NCBI GenBank assembly: GCA_031213475.1 | Contig: JARUPZ010000013.1 | Coordinates: 8,872,294 to 8,936,293 of the forward strand | DNA from: Nereocystis luetkeana | Lineage: Eukaryota; Sar; Phaeophyceae; Laminariales; Laminariaceae | Length of the DNA stretch: 64,000 nt | Reading direction: 5' to 3' | Shown: piece after piece, positions 21,001 through 33,121 of the stretch | Layout of the letters: each line of letters opens with the position of its first letter | How positions within the stretch are numbered: the first letter of the stretch is position 1 | The notes under the pieces: model-generated | Told to the model about the DNA's origin: nothing | Database searches by the model: none | The model's input: only the letters and a program-made list of their open reading frames with translations | Program-made: the position numbers and the translations under genes

Positions 21001-23370
21001 TGTTTCTACCTCAACGGCGGCAACCACCACGCAGCTGACTGCAGCAAGATTCTGCTGGCATCTGGCCGGAGGTCGTTCTCCCGCGACGTCACTTGGGAGC
21101 ACCCGAGGAAGCCGTTCGTGGGGTTACTGCCTTCGGAGGAGGAGAGCTCCCCGCCACCGCCGTTGCCGTCACCACCGCCCCCGGGTACGCCGGAGCCTCT
21201 GAGAGGCCCTGACGTATGGCCCGAATTACCGTCCCCATCCCCACTGCTGCCGCCGCTACCGCCGTCATCACCGCCGCTACCGCCGCCGCCGCCGCCGTCG
21301 CCGTCGCCACCGCCCCCGCCGTCACCGTCGCCGTCGCTGCCGCCGTCATCGTCACCGCCGCCGCCACTGCCACCGTCACCGCCACCGCCGTCGCCACCGC
21401 CGCCGCCGCCGCCGTCGCCGTCGCCGCCGAGATCATCGCCGTCGCCGCCGCAGCAGTCATCGCAGCCACAGCTTTCGCAGCGTGCTGCTCGGGAACTGGG
21501 TTCTTATATCCCGGACCCGGAGGATGGCGACGTACTGAGGGGGCGGACAAGGGGGGAGACTGCACGGCACCAGGAGGGTGGCGGCGGTGTACAGGGTGGT
21601 CGGACAGTGGGGGAAGCTGGACGACACCCGGAGGAAGGGGACGTTCTGAGGGGGCGGACAAGAGGGGAGACCGCGCGGAACCGCGAGGCTATGGGGCATG
21701 GGCTGCTATCGCTGATGGCAGCACGGGAAGGTATAGGCCATGTACTTTTCCACCAAGCCCCACCGCGCGAGAATCCTCCCCTTCCCACGCGCCCGGCAAG
21801 CGAGCTTTCGACGCCGAACTCGTATGCTGAAGCGTGTGTGGACGAGTATTCGACGATCTGGAGGCAGGCGATGGACAAGGAATATCATGGACTGGTGGAC
21901 GCGGGGACGTTTGGAGCGACGTAGCAACCAGAGGGGCTCAACGTCATCTCGGCGAAGTGGGTGTTCGCCTGGAAGTCCAACGAGCATGGTGATGTGGTGC
22001 GGGCGAAAGCAAGGCTGGTGGCACGAGGTTTCAAGCAGCGTGAGGGTATTGATTTCTTTGAGACTTTTGCTCCGACCCCTGCAGGGTCTTGTTTCCGTTT
22101 GCTGGGTGCCGTTGCGTGCGAGTTGGGTCTGGATTTGTGTCATTTTGATGCTGAGCAAGCGTTCGTGCAGTCGAGTTTGGATGAGGATGTTTTCATGCGA
22201 CTGCCCCCTGGCTGCGGCGAAATGTCCGGTAAGGTAGTCAGGTTGAACCGCAGTCTCTATGGCTTGAAGCAAGCGTCGAGGTCGTGGCACAACCACCTTC
22301 TCACTCACATGAAGAGTCTAGGCTTTGAGCAGAGCCCCGCTGACGCGTGTGTCATGAGGTTGGTCGAGTCGGGCTCTGTCTCCATAGTAACAGTGGTTCA
22401 TGTGGATGATATTTTAGCTGTAGGGCGCAAGGCTAGGTGCGATCAGTTCTGTGAAGACCTGAACAGCCTTGTTCCGATCAACAATCTGGGCGAGTTGCGG
22501 TGGTATGCTGGTTGTTGTTTTTCGAGGGATTGGGATGCTGGTACTTTGACGATTTCGCAGCAGGCGTTCGCTGAAAGGACCGCGGCGAGGTTTGGTGTTA
22601 GTTCCGGGAGGAATAATCCGCTTTCGACTGGTGTGAAGCTCGAAGAGTTCGACGAGAATGAACCCGTGGGTGATTGGCCTTTCCGCGAGTTGGTGGGGTG
22701 CTTGATGTGGCTTGCGAACCAAACACGACCGGATATTGCGAACGCGGTGAGGGCGGTAGCGAGGTACACGAATAGGCCGAGGGAAGTACACTGGGAGACA
22801 GCGGTCGGTATTTTAGAGTATGTTTTTTCTACGAGTGATTTCGGCATTAGGTTTCAGAAGGGTAGCGGGCTTGAACTGGTAGCGTTTGCGGATGCGGACT
22901 ACGCCAACAAAGCCACTGACAGGAGGTCAGTTTCAGGTGGGGCTATCATGTGTGCTGGGGCGTGTGTGTGCTGGTTTTCTAGGACGCAGAAATGCGTTAC
23001 GCTCTCGACCACTGAGGCCGAATATGTAGCACTAGCAGACACTATCAAGGAGGCGATGTTCTTGCGCTACGTTTGGAGTTTCATTTTTCCGGGGTTCGGG
23101 GAGCGATGCATTACGGTTTTCGAGGATAACGAGGGGGCAAGGCACCTGGCACAAAACCCAGTGTGCACGTCGAATTCTAAGCACATCGATGTTCGACACC
23201 ACTTTTTGAAGGGACCTTATTTCCAAGGGGGAGTTTGTTATTACCCATGTAGAGTCGGAGGAGCAGCGCGCAGACTTCCTAACAAAGCCGCTCAACAACA
23301 TGGTTTTTCGTTACCACCGGGATTTTCTGATGAACCTTTGACGCCTTGTTTCCGAGATGTTTTATTTTAA
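18013..23370 (+). pseudogene. Gag-Pol of copia element 2, disrupted
   Basis: The first in-frame ATG is 18013 (MSGSDGM). Gag has a poly-Gln tract (19030-19210) and a CCHC knuckle CFRCGKHGHYAATC near residue 488. The protease motif DSGATFH is near 604. The integrase has an HHCC finger ending CAGC near 777, then FVDLSG, RSDNGTEF and GVVERR. A Pro/Ser linker of about 100 residues (21145-21450) precedes RT, whose active site reads HVDD near 1462, a His where Tyr is usual. RNase H ends with SKHIDVRHHF. Two lesions are visible: an in-frame TAG at 21922-21924 at the start of RT, and a one-base frameshift near 23210-23220, after which the conserved tail continues in another frame to a stop near 23342. 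This copy is unlikely to be autonomous unless the stop is read through. Confidence 0.9.
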
Positions 23371-24080
23371 GTTTTTTTTGTGTTTTCCGAGTGGTCACAA
23401 CGTCAAATAAATTTCTAGTGGGGAAACCTATGTACTATCTCGCATTACCGTCGCGATCTGTGTATCTATGGCGGGAGTAGGGGATAAGGGGAGACTCTTG
23501 TCCGGAGGAACGGGGTTCCTCGCGATCTCTGGCATTAAGTTTCTTGACTTGATTTTATTTTGATTGGCATGAATGACCACTCCTGTGGTATTTTTCTGAT
23601 GATACTTGTGATTTAGATTTTTGACAAGGCTGAAGTGAGACTAGGAAGCGCCTGGGGGCGTGTGCGGTCCACATGAAAATGTTTTCCGACGAGGGAAGGT
23701 CTGGATAGTATTCGGAAATTGAGAGAGGTCGGTAGAACTGAAGAGACACTGTGATATATTTGAATCAATTCCGCGGAAAATGCCGTTTTACCTGGCTGAA
23801 TCCGAGAAGAATGCCGTTTTACCTGGCATTGGATTTCGGTATTTTTATATGTTTGCAACGGAGAGAGGCTATGGATTTGAGCATTTGAATACTGGTTTGA
23901 GGATTTGAGTGTTGATTCGAGAATTTTATTTTTGAGTCACATGTTGGGCATTTGAGTTTCTGAAGTTCATATGAGTTGGTCATAAAGAAGAGATATATCG
24001 ACCCAGCGAAGTCGTACATTGTCATGTTGCCGACCTGGGGGGATATTGAAGTATGGTCCGTGTATAGTGAGCAGGGGGGA
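23371..24080 (+). other. 3' untranslated internal region of copia element 2
   Basis: This 710-bp stretch between pol and the 3' LTR includes a short duplicated phrase, AATGCCGTTTTACCTGGC, at about 23779 and 23810. No coding content is recognised. Confidence 0.6.
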
Positions 24081-24346
24081 TATTGACTGTGCTCAATAGA
24101 CACGACGTAGATGTTTCATTTAGTATCTGATAATCAGGGAGTTCCATATATTGATGTGGGATTTTAAGAGCGGGAGATTAATTGTGCCTGCAATGTGATG
24201 GATAAACGTGTGGATGCGCCGCCACCTGAGTCACTCGACAGCACTGATACGTAATAATATATATAAGAGAAGTTCCGTGTTATTGTCTGGAGTCAACCAC
24301 GCGTTCCCGTGCCAGCTGCGTCTATACCTTTAGAGATCAATCAACA
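24081..24346 (+). repeat. 3' LTR of copia element 2
   Basis: It is the direct copy of 17675-17940, preceded by a polypurine tract at about 24068-24080 and followed by the GGTTG duplication. Confidence 0.93.
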
Positions 24347-24582
24347 GGTTGGCTTTTGAAGCGGTGGTGACATTCAGTCGCAAAATTTTGGTAGTTATCA
24401 TCCACGATTTGCCGTCGGACCTTGTACGAGTTCGCCAGTAGTTTCCCGCTGCCGCGGGGGTAGTGGAAACGTACACGACAGTACAACCGAGCGTATCCCA
24501 CCCCGCCATCCTCGGTGAGATCGATCCTCGTCTACTTCGACGTGCCCCTTGTTCCGTTGGTGCTACTTCGTCGTCTGAACAG

Positions 24583-24654
24583 CGGGTTACACTCAAACAA
24601 CCTAGGAACCATCGAGACCGACACATTCAACGGTATGACGTATCTTCAATCTTT
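24583..24654 (+). CDS. LRR exon 1 of the plus-strand locus (NN-x-L-G-T-I type)
   Basis: This is a 72-nt exon bordered by AG (24581-24582) and GTGAGT (from 24655). It encodes one 24-residue leucine-rich repeat: L-H-S-N-N-L-G-T-I-E-T-D-T-F-N-G-M, then Y-L-Q-S-L. It begins with the last base of a split codon and ends with two bases of the next (phase 2 on both sides). The phase-2 symmetric structure is the same as in the exons at 29676, 30243, 31913, 32217 and 33494. LRRs are protein-binding solenoid units. Sequence upstream has been invaded by copia element 2, so the N-terminal part of the gene is not seen. Membership in one gene with later exons is inference. Confidence 0.8.
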
Positions 24655-27605
24655 GTGAGTGGGCAACTGAGAGTTGAACTCCTCTCGAACCGGAGCAATA
24701 AATACCGAAACCACAGTTTTGTACATTGTTCGCACTGCTGCGAAAACGTATTCTACTGTATGTACGCGATCAGTGGCTCGTCACCAGAAGTTGTTCCAGC
24801 GACCCTTTGCGCCCACCCGGTTCATCAATATTCCCCGTGGGTGTACCGGAGTACAGCCTATGGTTTAATATTCTCCCACATGTACTAAGCATGGGAGAAT
24901 AATTCGTTGTCATGTGTATCTGCCCCCTAGCGTCTGAAAGCCGCCATAACAACCAATGTATCTAAGCTCCAAGTAGCGGTGTGACATTTTGTTTTCAAAC
25001 GGAACATTTGTCGACGACAGGCTGTTCAAACGAATAGAAGCCACGATTGATGCACCAAGAATGCCGCACAATTTTCTTCAGTGAGTTCGGGCAACGGCAT
25101 CAAAGACCCTATCAGCGCGAAGCACTTTCGAACTTGCAGACGATCCAGCCCCTGCGACGAGGACAGTCGTTCCATTAGATGGAAATCCCTGTTGGATATG
25201 TTGTTACGGGGTTTAGGACAAATACCCTGAGCTTGCCCGGTCTCGAGCCTCGGGCACACGCTCCCTTGAACCATTTAGAATGCCTACTAGTTAGCATAGC
25301 CAAAACACGTTAGAGAGAAGTGGCATATATATAGTAGAGCATCCCAACAGACAATAAAAGCAAGCCCAAATTCGCCTAATAATTCAATAAAACAGAAATA
25401 CATCATATGGAAGGCAAGCTTGTGCTTCACACATACATACGTATTTAAGACAAAAACCTTAATTTAAACAACGAAACGAAAACCTACCACGTGGTTCCAA
25501 CAGGAACATGTTACGTTATTCGTCCCGAAGCGTATTCACATGGCCGCATCAACAACGTACAATCTACGAGTATCGATGAAGCTTTTGGAAACTGCGAGTT
25601 ATACTTCGAGAGACCTGCGACGTTGATTGAAAAAGTACATAACTAGCGCGGGCGGGGCAACCTAGTGGTGAAACACCAAACACTATTGTTTAGACTTCAA
25701 TCAGGGTATAGTTTGCCTTTTTTGTTATTGTACGCGTCAATTATCGCTTGGCTCGTTGTACAACTGCACAAGAAGTTTTACATCGAATTGAATCGTTTGT
25801 GTCCATTGTACTATCAACTTGATCTGGAACTAGCTATGGCTTTTTCGATGAAGTCTGCTCCTAAGTAAGTTTGAATTAAATTGGCCGCTTTGCCTACACC
25901 ATTATTAGGAACTAATTGTTTCACACAAGAATACTTTAATTTCCTTGTTTTTTGGCAGTAATGAATATGAAATGGAATGGTCATTCGTCATTGCAAAATC
26001 GAAAGAAAGCATCGACCGGGCGATTTTACTCTCTATTTCTTGTGAATGAGCTATAAGGCAGACTACCCCGGGAATCAAACTCGACTCGTATTTTGGGCCC
26101 ATAATAGCGCCTGAAACGATTTTGTGAGAAGAGTAAATCTATGCTTGTCGCATGGCCATGGCAACGCTCGTAAAAGCAACGATTGAAAGCCATGGCGCAA
26201 AGGTTCGAAGACAAGATAATTTGCTTCTCGCTGGAACCACCTCCTAGGAAGCTTATCGCGCGGTAGAATAAAACGCGGGGTGGTCCAGTCGGTATGTAGC
26301 AATAGCCCCGAACGTATTCTCTCTCATGACTTGAGTGACAAAATGAGTGCAACACTACTTGGTACACACAACCGCAGTATCCATACAAAAACGGCTCTCA
26401 ACAACGATTTTAGGAGAATATGAACTGTGCATGGAGAGTACCACATACCAAGTGCAAGGTCGAACTAGCGGCCAACCTGCAAGTAAGTCTACATCGCTTA
26501 ACGATTTTGTGGCCGTATCGACAACTTAGGACTGCCGGCGCATGGTTCATCACACTCGTGACATGTCTCATCGAAACGATTTCGAACGAAAAGCCGTGAC
26601 CACGGCGGTGGTTCGGTGTAAACGGTGACTGAACTCGTACAATTCAGAAGAAAGACCGTCTACGGTCACCCAAAAAAAGATAACAAATGGCGATGGAGAG
26701 TGGCATGATGTTGTTATATATAGAGTATAAATGTTCTGGCCGAATATCTTGTGGATAGCTGGATTGGGTACGACGGGCAGTAGCACGCGTCGAGAGAGAG
26801 CGATTTAGAGAACCGCAAGCAGCAGTGTGTACAGTATACATGCTTAACTGTCGGCGTCGACCAACTTAGCGCTCCTCAGGACGAACGAACGTCCGTACTG
26901 ACTACAACAATCATGCGTATACTTGTGTGATCTTGGAGCATTTTGGTTGTTGTGTGGAGAACTGGAGGTGTGTAAACAAAAACACTATTCCCATTTAATT
27001 TGTCAAAAGTTTGAAGTGTGTCTGCATTGATTGGAATAAAAACGAATGACCGGCGCGTGACATTAAATACTTTCCATTCTTGTGTGCGTTTTGTGTGCTG
27101 CAAGCTCACGATTTCGAATTCACGGAAACTCTTCCGGGTCGTTTCTTACTGCATACGACCGAGACTGCCAGGGACGACCCTCGTACATGCCTCTGTCGGG
27201 AAACTGCAGACTCGTAAGTTGGGGGCAAATCACACCGAGCGTCCTGATGACACACCGAGCGAAAACGCCCGCTCTCTGCTATCCAACTATCCAGTAGACG
27301 GCCGAACGCATTACTCCAACGTAGATCGCGATTGTCCGAACCGAGGCACTATCTAGGTATTCAACTCACGCGGACGTCCTTGGATTGTTCTGTTGGTGGA
27401 CCTCACCCATAGGTACACAAACCACGTGAACTAGGGTTACGTACGCCCGCTGAGTGTTATCGATGCGTACACCGCCGTAGTAACACCGCAGTCAGGAGAT
27501 GTCGGCCCATTCCGCTGCACGCATTCTGACTACACACGTATATACTACGGCTGCAGTACTACTTTTATTCCATATCACGCTGGTATGGTACCTCTAATCC
27601 ATGTA
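24655..27605. other. Probable intronic or intergenic stretch of the LRR locus
   Basis: No LRR exon with consensus borders was found over this stretch. Several open frames of 60-120 codons show no domain. A possible donor occurs at about 25867 after a hydrophobic frame (25665-25868), but there is not enough support to call an exon. Confidence 0.4.
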
Positions 27606-28265
27606 GAAATACTTACTTAGATCTAATGCCTTGACCGTGCTCGGTGAGTACATCCATGGCCGCTCACAGCTCCCACTTCGAAACTTTCTCCTTTTATTAC
27701 CTGCCGGACCTTTCCAGCGGTTGTTTGTTTTTTCTATTTCTCTTGGCACTCTCGGTCCTTTCTTACTTTGTTTTTCTTTCGGTTCATGTGCGTGCGTGTA
27801 CCCTGAGCACGGCACGGCCGGAGATCCCGGCGTCGTCGGGGTGTCACCGGGTGCTGATGGGTAGAGGGGGGGTTGCAAGGAGCGCGGTCGCCGCTTTCGT
27901 GCCTTGGTGTCGCGTGTGCCTCGATAAACGAGGGATGCATGCACGGGCTCTGTCTGGCCTCAATTTGTAATTCTGGATAGAGTTTGTACGAGGTATATGG
28001 GTCGGTCGAAATTACTACCTAATTTTCAAACGGTATTTAAATTTTGTTCTAGCAACTACGCTCAAGTTGCAAGAGGGAGCTCGCAGTCTGAGTACAAACA
28101 CTGTCGAACTGGCGAACGACGACCACGGTGAGCAACGAACTTCACGCAAGGCGGGCGACGGGGTGACTGTGGCAGAGAGTGAAAAAAAACTTTACCCGGA
28201 ACTAGTCGATGGCGAGGTGGTCGCGAGAGGGGCTGGCGTCGTACGAGGCTGAGAGAGAAGCTCTG
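27606..28265 (+). repeat. Dispersed 650-bp repeat, copy 1
   Basis: It is collinear with 63360-63990. Shared blocks include GCTCCCACTTC, TGCCGGACCTTTCCAGC, GGAGCGCGGTCGCCGCTTTCG, GGCGGGCGACGGGG and GAGGTGGTCGCGAGAGGGGC. Divergence is moderate, roughly one base in five by eye. It has no terminal repeats and no long frame. A SINE or fragment of a larger element is possible. Confidence 0.8.
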
Positions 28266-29451
28266 TGTCGTAGTTGGTTTATGTTGGTTTTGAACGGTGC
28301 AGGGAGTTCCAAGCAGGCAAAAATTATTACATGAGAGGGGACGGCAAAATTCTCGGTTTCATTTTGAGCGTTTTTGCGGTTCTGCTGTATCGTGCTGTGC
28401 TTTCTCTTTCGGACATCATACAGCATGGCAAAAAGTAGAAATTATGTACCCACTCTGAGGTATGTATGTATGTGCCTACGTACGTCATGCTGCGTTCGAG
28501 TTGTTTCCCTGGATGGAGCATGGACCTCTTGGCATTTGCACATCGCCTGTTCGCACCAAACAAATATTTTGGGCCGTCTGTCCTGCTCCGCTCTGTTCTT
28601 CTTCCTCGTGATCAAGCGTGGCGGGCGGAACCGCTCAGGACGCAAAGCGCTTCTATAACTTATAATCTTGCACTAGTAATAATAATCTTCTACGTGGTTG
28701 CACCGCTGTTATTTCCTATCATTCTACAGCATCCGCAGTTTTTCTTCAGACGAGCGTACGCACTTACTTCATATATTTTGTTTTGGTACGAAGTAGATCT
28801 TATGGCATTAAGTTCGATAATCCAGGGAATACCCGGGTCAGAGGACGGGCTCCAGAATTTCTTGGTAACTACTCTGCTTGCAGACATACTGCCCCAAGTT
28901 TCTTGTCCGTGCACTGGTAGTTACGTTCTATTGACGGGTGCTTTATGCTATCATGTTTTGTGGGTCAGCACAGTTTCCAGCATGGTTCCCTTCGGGCGCG
29001 GGACACCTTCCGCGTACCTTGTCGAGTATCCTAGAGACTCCCCGAACGCTCCCCGAAGAGCGCATCGAGTTGGTTACGTGGGAAACTCCGAGAGCACGAT
29101 CGGGCGGCCTCCACCCAGTAAGACCCGTCGGCGAACGGTTGCGATGTATGCGTTGAAATATATATGCCCGACCAACGGTTCGAGAATGCAAGTTTCTGGA
29201 TCATTTTACCAGCTGGAGAGTAGAACGGAATACCATGCCTGGTACGTACAAACACGGAGGACGGTGGAGGAAAGAAAATCGTGTATTAGACGTTCCACAC
29301 GTCTGTGTTAAGCGTACGCGTATCCACACAGAGGCAATAGGTATTATCGCACGTTTACATCTGAGACCACGTCACTAACGAACGCGCAAACCGTTTGGCT
29401 ATATTCGCGTATATGAAGCTTAGCCACCTCCGTACACCCTCCACCTCTATT
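28266..29451. other. Unassigned, contains a 281-codon open frame
   Basis: The plus-strand frame 28466-29311 is open for 281 codons and has two hydrophobic stretches near residues 70-90 and 145-170. Its composition and lack of any recognisable family leave it uncertain. It could be an N-terminal membrane or signal exon of the LRR locus or chance. Confidence 0.3.
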
Positions 29452-29550
29452 ACGGGGCACCGTAGTAAATAGGACCAAATACTGTCGGGGAAGTAGGGAA
29501 ACATATTGTTTTTTGTGTGTACGGTAGGTCCTATTCACTATGGTCCCCCC
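29452..29550. mobile_element. Family A MITE, copy 2
   Basis: Left end TTACGGGGCACCGTAGTAAA-TAGGACCAAATACTGTC, right end GTCCTATTCACTATGGTCCCCCC. It is about 100 bp with inverted ends matching copy 1 at 9992. It lies just upstream of an LRR exon. Confidence 0.8.
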
Positions 29551-29675
29551 AAGTAGACGTCCAAATATGTGCATTCCAGTTCTGCTCGGCCACCGCATGA
29601 AAAAATCAATAGCTACCGCATCAAATTCGATATGTCCGTCTATCGTCACTACATTGCATACCTGGAACTCGTCAG

Positions 29676-29747
29676 GTGGCTATCCAACAATGCGCTGACA
29701 ACAGTGGAGGCCGGACTCTTCGACGGTTTGGGGTCGCTGGTGCATTT
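29676..29747 (+). CDS. LRR exon 2 (N-x-L-T-T type)
   Basis: This is a 72-nt exon between CAG (ending 29675) and GTGAGC (from 29748), phase 2 on both sides. It encodes W-L-S-N-N-A-L-T-T-V-E-A-G-L-F-D-G-L-G-S-L, one complete repeat with the conserved Asn and Leu positions. This is the clearest unit of the array and fits the shared brown-algal LRR style. Confidence 0.85.
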
Positions 29748-30242
29748 GTGAGCGGAGCGTGTGACTTTTAACGATATGTAGAAATGACTTGTTATATGCT
29801 GTAACTATTGACATGTCATCGGTCGACGTGTTGTTGATTTTGGGAACAATGAAGTCGTGGTTCTATGCCTTGCAATTTTTGCAGTTCTGAGTTGGATTAA
29901 TGCCCTGAGTTGCCTTTGTCGTATGAACGGTGTTCGAACGAGCACCGGAGCACCCTATGGTGAACCCCCCCCCACACACTCACAAGTAGAGCTCGTACTA
30001 TCGACATGCGTTTCATTTAAAGTAGAACTTAACTTAAGAGCACTGCGCTCATTGCGGTATTTCTCGCAAGGGAGACAACTTGTCTCGCGCCAAGTCCTCG
30101 AACTCACCTTATCGTGGTGCGATATTGATACGACCCGCGTAGGACGAGATAGAGTACCCCACGCAGGTGGTAGAATACCGTCCTCATACGATTATTTGTG
30201 ATGTACTCCCACTTCCTCGGCGTGTTTGGGTCGTACGAACAG

Positions 30243-30314
30243 GCGCCTGGAAAACAACAATATCGGAACTAATGATGCTGACGCCTTCCAGGGTTTGGGC
30301 AATCTTAATTCCTT
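30243..30314 (+). CDS. LRR exon 3 (N-x-I-G-T type)
   Basis: This is a 72-nt exon between CAG (30240-30242) and GTGAGT (from 30315), phase 2 on both sides. It encodes R-L-E-N-N-N-I-G-T-N-D-A-D-A-F-Q-G-L-G-N-L. It belongs with exon 1 and the minus-strand exon at 49271 to a second LRR subtype with G-T and D-A-F in place of T-T and G-L-F. Confidence 0.83.
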
Positions 30315-31912
30315 GTGAGTGAGCTTCAACTAAACTGTGCGGACAATGGTCTTGAGAAAGCAACGTTTCTTTCAACCCTGGCCATTCTGCACGGATTTCC
30401 CCTCCCCCCCCCTTTGAATTTATTTGCTGCTGCATCACTTGCCCGCCGGTTTATCGAGGATTCCTTTTGGCGACCGTAGTGCAACAACATGTTTTCGTCA
30501 CTAAACCTCGAGCCCTCTGCAACTGCTCAGCGGAATTTGGAGACCCCTCACGTATGCCCACCAAAGGGGGAATGTTTATCAAGAGCTATTCATCTGCTGG
30601 CGTACATGCTTAGACGGCGGTAGCACAGGTTACTTTGTCGGTGATACCGCATACTTAGTTGCGAATGTATCGTATGTTGCTGTGTTTGACGAAACAATGA
30701 GAGCACATTCTCCGTCAGCGTTCGAGTTGATGATATTTCTCCCATAAAGCGAGTAAGAACGTTTGTTCGATACATGAGTGGAGTGCCATAAATACTATTG
30801 TTTAGTTTGTTTGTCGATCTCCCGCTAGCTCGGTTCCGAGCTGTGGTTACAGCTTGCGCACGCCAGTTCCCGTGCTTTCGACTTGACGTTAAAGGAATAA
30901 CGTCGAGAATGCCCCCATGGACGAGCAGCAGCAGCATTACAAACTACAACCTGTCGAAACCAAACACTTTAAAACGAAAATCAAACAAATGCAGGGTAAA
31001 CCTTCCAGATGGCGAGGCGTTAGAAGCACAGACGTGCCGCTATTGTCCTCTGTGGGGTCCAACCCTGTCCCCACGACAGAGCGAAAGCCTATTTTCGTCC
31101 TGTTGATCGAACGCGGGGATCGCCCTGCCGCTTCTGATGCTTGCTGCTGTTAGCAACTGCGGCTTAGCATCGATTACACGGAAAGTGCTTCAGTCCGTAA
31201 TTGAAAGGAAACTTATAGCTTCAGTCGATTGCTGTTGTGCGACTGTACTGAAGCATGTAAAACGCATGTAGTGGTAGCCACCAGCCATGAAATACCGTAG
31301 GATAATGGGCAGCAGTGGTGGAGGCACAGCTCGCGCAGCAGATACGGTTTATATTGGTTCAGGTGCACGATATCGGCACACGTGTAACGCTGCCCTCTTG
31401 GCTGGCTTTTAGAATCGCACTGCCGCCGATTTCCCTCCGTCAAAGGGCACAACAAACAAGAGCAGGGGACCATTATGCTGGCGACAGTTGGTATTTCCAG
31501 TATTGGTATAACCCGAATATATTGCAAGGTTCGCTGTATTTTTAGGGCCGGATCGCAACCTCCGATGAACGCAACGAGCCACAACAGCGCCGCGAACGTG
31601 CCGCTGTACGTGTCCTGTATGGGATGGTTGTGGTGGGTGATAGGTCTGTTGCATTGTACCTGGCGTCTTGCAGTACTTTCTCTGCACTGTCTCTGTATCG
31701 TCGGGAAGGGTGAAACTGGAGGCCAATCGTGGTCATTACACAGCTTCAAGTGCAACTATTGCTCTTGTTTGATTTCTGAGAGGTCTGCTGATGGAGGGTC
31801 TCACTGTCTCTGATTGGTTTAGTTCGAGAATTGAAATATATCACAACGTTTTACCGATCTGTCCGCCGGGTTCCTTGTTCGTCGCTGCTCTTGTGTGTAC
31901 GCGGTCTGTCAG
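30315..31912. other. Intron-like stretch between LRR exons 3 and 4
   Basis: No LRR unit is found. An AG followed by CTTGCGCACG at 30850-30860 resembles the start of the Cys-rich exon at 54287 but is not followed by a matching exon. A 180-codon minus-strand frame at 31213-31755 has no recognisable domain. Confidence 0.45.
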
Positions 31913-31984
31913 GTATCTATCTCAAAACTCGTTGACCACGGTACAAGCAGGCATCTTCGACAGTTTGGACTCCCTCACGATCTT
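31913..31984 (+). CDS. LRR exon 4 (N-x-L-T-T type)
   Basis: This is a 72-nt exon between CAG and GTGAGT, phase 2 on both sides. It encodes Y-L-S-Q-N-S-L-T-T-V-Q-A-G-I-F-D-S-L-D-S-L. All scaffold positions are kept. The residues expected on the exposed face differ from those of exons 2 and 5. Confidence 0.85.
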
Positions 31985-32216
31985 GTGAGTTAGATGATTG
32001 GCAGTGTGTTTCGAGTCATTTGGAAGTACACTCATCTCACCTCGTTAACGTAGGGCAGATCGGGCATTATTAGCTGTATAAACTTTCTCCGTGTCTTGGT
32101 GACGCGTCCCGTGGAAGGAGGAGGTATACTCTTGTCGTATATCAAGGGGATGGTATGGTCACACGGTGCATACTGATACACGTCCCTCCGTTTGCCGGTA
32201 TGAATGGTGGGAACAG

Positions 32217-32288
32217 GTTGCTCTCCGAGAACAGCATCACAACCATCGAGGCTGGCGCTTTCCATGGTTTGACTTCCCTTGGCGACCT
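32217..32288 (+). CDS. LRR exon 5 (N-x-I-T-T type)
   Basis: This is a 72-nt exon between CAG and GTGAGT, phase 2 on both sides, encoding L-L-S-E-N-S-I-T-T-I-E-A-G-A-F-H-G-L-T-S-L. It lies only 232 bp after exon 4, the shortest intron in the array. Confidence 0.85.
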
Positions 32289-32616
32289 GTGAGTGATAGA
32301 GTACACATGTTGTCTTGCTTACCCGGCGCTTCAGCCACGGAAGCCACCCCCCCGCCACGTTTATTCAACAGCTACCACGACACTCAGCCGCCCACCGTCG
32401 AATATTCTGTTCGTGAAGATAGTCACAGCGGGCCTTTACCGCGCCGACGTTTAGGCTGCTTTAGTGTGTCATTATTCGTGTGCCAAACGTTGGGGTGGAC
32501 TTACTGAAAAGGAGATGGTTGCCTCCGGTGGGAATGAGTGCCGGCGTAGGAGATACTCTGATTCAAAAGACCAAGAAATCCGATGAAAGAAAAAGTTACT
32601 ACTTCTTAGTACTAGA

Positions 32617-32950
32617 TGCGTTCTATGATAGAGGTAGCATATTTCAGGGTTTTTGTTTCTGGGTGACGGGCCTCCTTAACCCAAACTCGTCGAAACGTCA
32701 GTCTTGTTTAGAAAAATGACGTTTTTGTACACTTACTTGGGCCATGGGATGTTCCATCGGGAAGCAATCTGAATTTTGCTGAGGACGCGTTCATCGATAG
32801 AGGTATCACATTTCCGCTATATCGTTTTCCGAGTGACGTGGTTTCTTGACTCAAAATCGTCGGAATGCCAATATTGTTTTCAAAGATGACGTTTTCGTAT
32901 ACGTGGGCCATGGGATTATTCTTTTGGATGCAACTCGAGTTTTTTATTAA
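32617..32950 (+). repeat. Diverged tandem duplication, unit about 167 bp, in an intron
   Basis: Copy 1 is 32617-32784 and copy 2 is 32786-32950. Both start GCGTTC-ATAGAGGTA, carry AAAATGACGTTTT or AAGATGACGTTTT in the middle and GGGCCATGGGAT near the end. The copies have diverged strongly and neither is clearly coding. Confidence 0.7.
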
Positions 32951-33121
32951 GTCAGGTTTCGGGTGAGGTATGGAGCTCCTCAAGTGAAGAGCCTCAGAAA
33001 ATTCAGCGTAAACCTCTATCGTAGAACGCCTCTGAAGGTCAGTTTTCGGGTGAGGTATGGAGCTCCTCAAGTGAGGACCCTCGCAAAAATTAGGGCGAAA
33101 CTGTATGGTAGAACGCCTCAC
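32951..33121 (+). repeat. Tandem duplication, unit about 85 bp
   Basis: The two units (32951-33037 and 33038-33121) share TTTCGGGTGAGGTATGGAGC and CTCCTCAAGTGA, and both end in TAGAACGCCTC. The same TCGTAGAACGCCTC phrase recurs at about 50668. This is directly adjacent to the 167-bp duplication. Confidence 0.85.

Larger units (their letters stand above)
17675..24346 (+). mobile_element. Ty1/copia LTR retrotransposon, element 2 (coding region damaged)
   Basis: This is a 6672-bp element with 266-bp LTRs at 17675-17940 and 24081-24346, flanked by a 5-bp duplication GGTTG (17670-17674 and 24347-24351). I see two substitutions between the LTRs, so it is young but older than element 1. The polypurine tract GAGCAGGGGGGA precedes the 3' LTR. 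Gene order is Gag, protease, integrase, RT, RNase H. It inserted about 230 bp upstream of an LRR exon, probably within an intron or 5' flank of that locus. It shares no close sequence likeness with element 1. Confidence 0.95.

Noticed and set aside
28466..29311. 281-codon plus-strand frame upstream of LRR exon 2
   Set aside because: It starts at ATG and has hydrophobic stretches, but no domain, no conserved motif and no clear splice context; kept only as an unassigned stretch.
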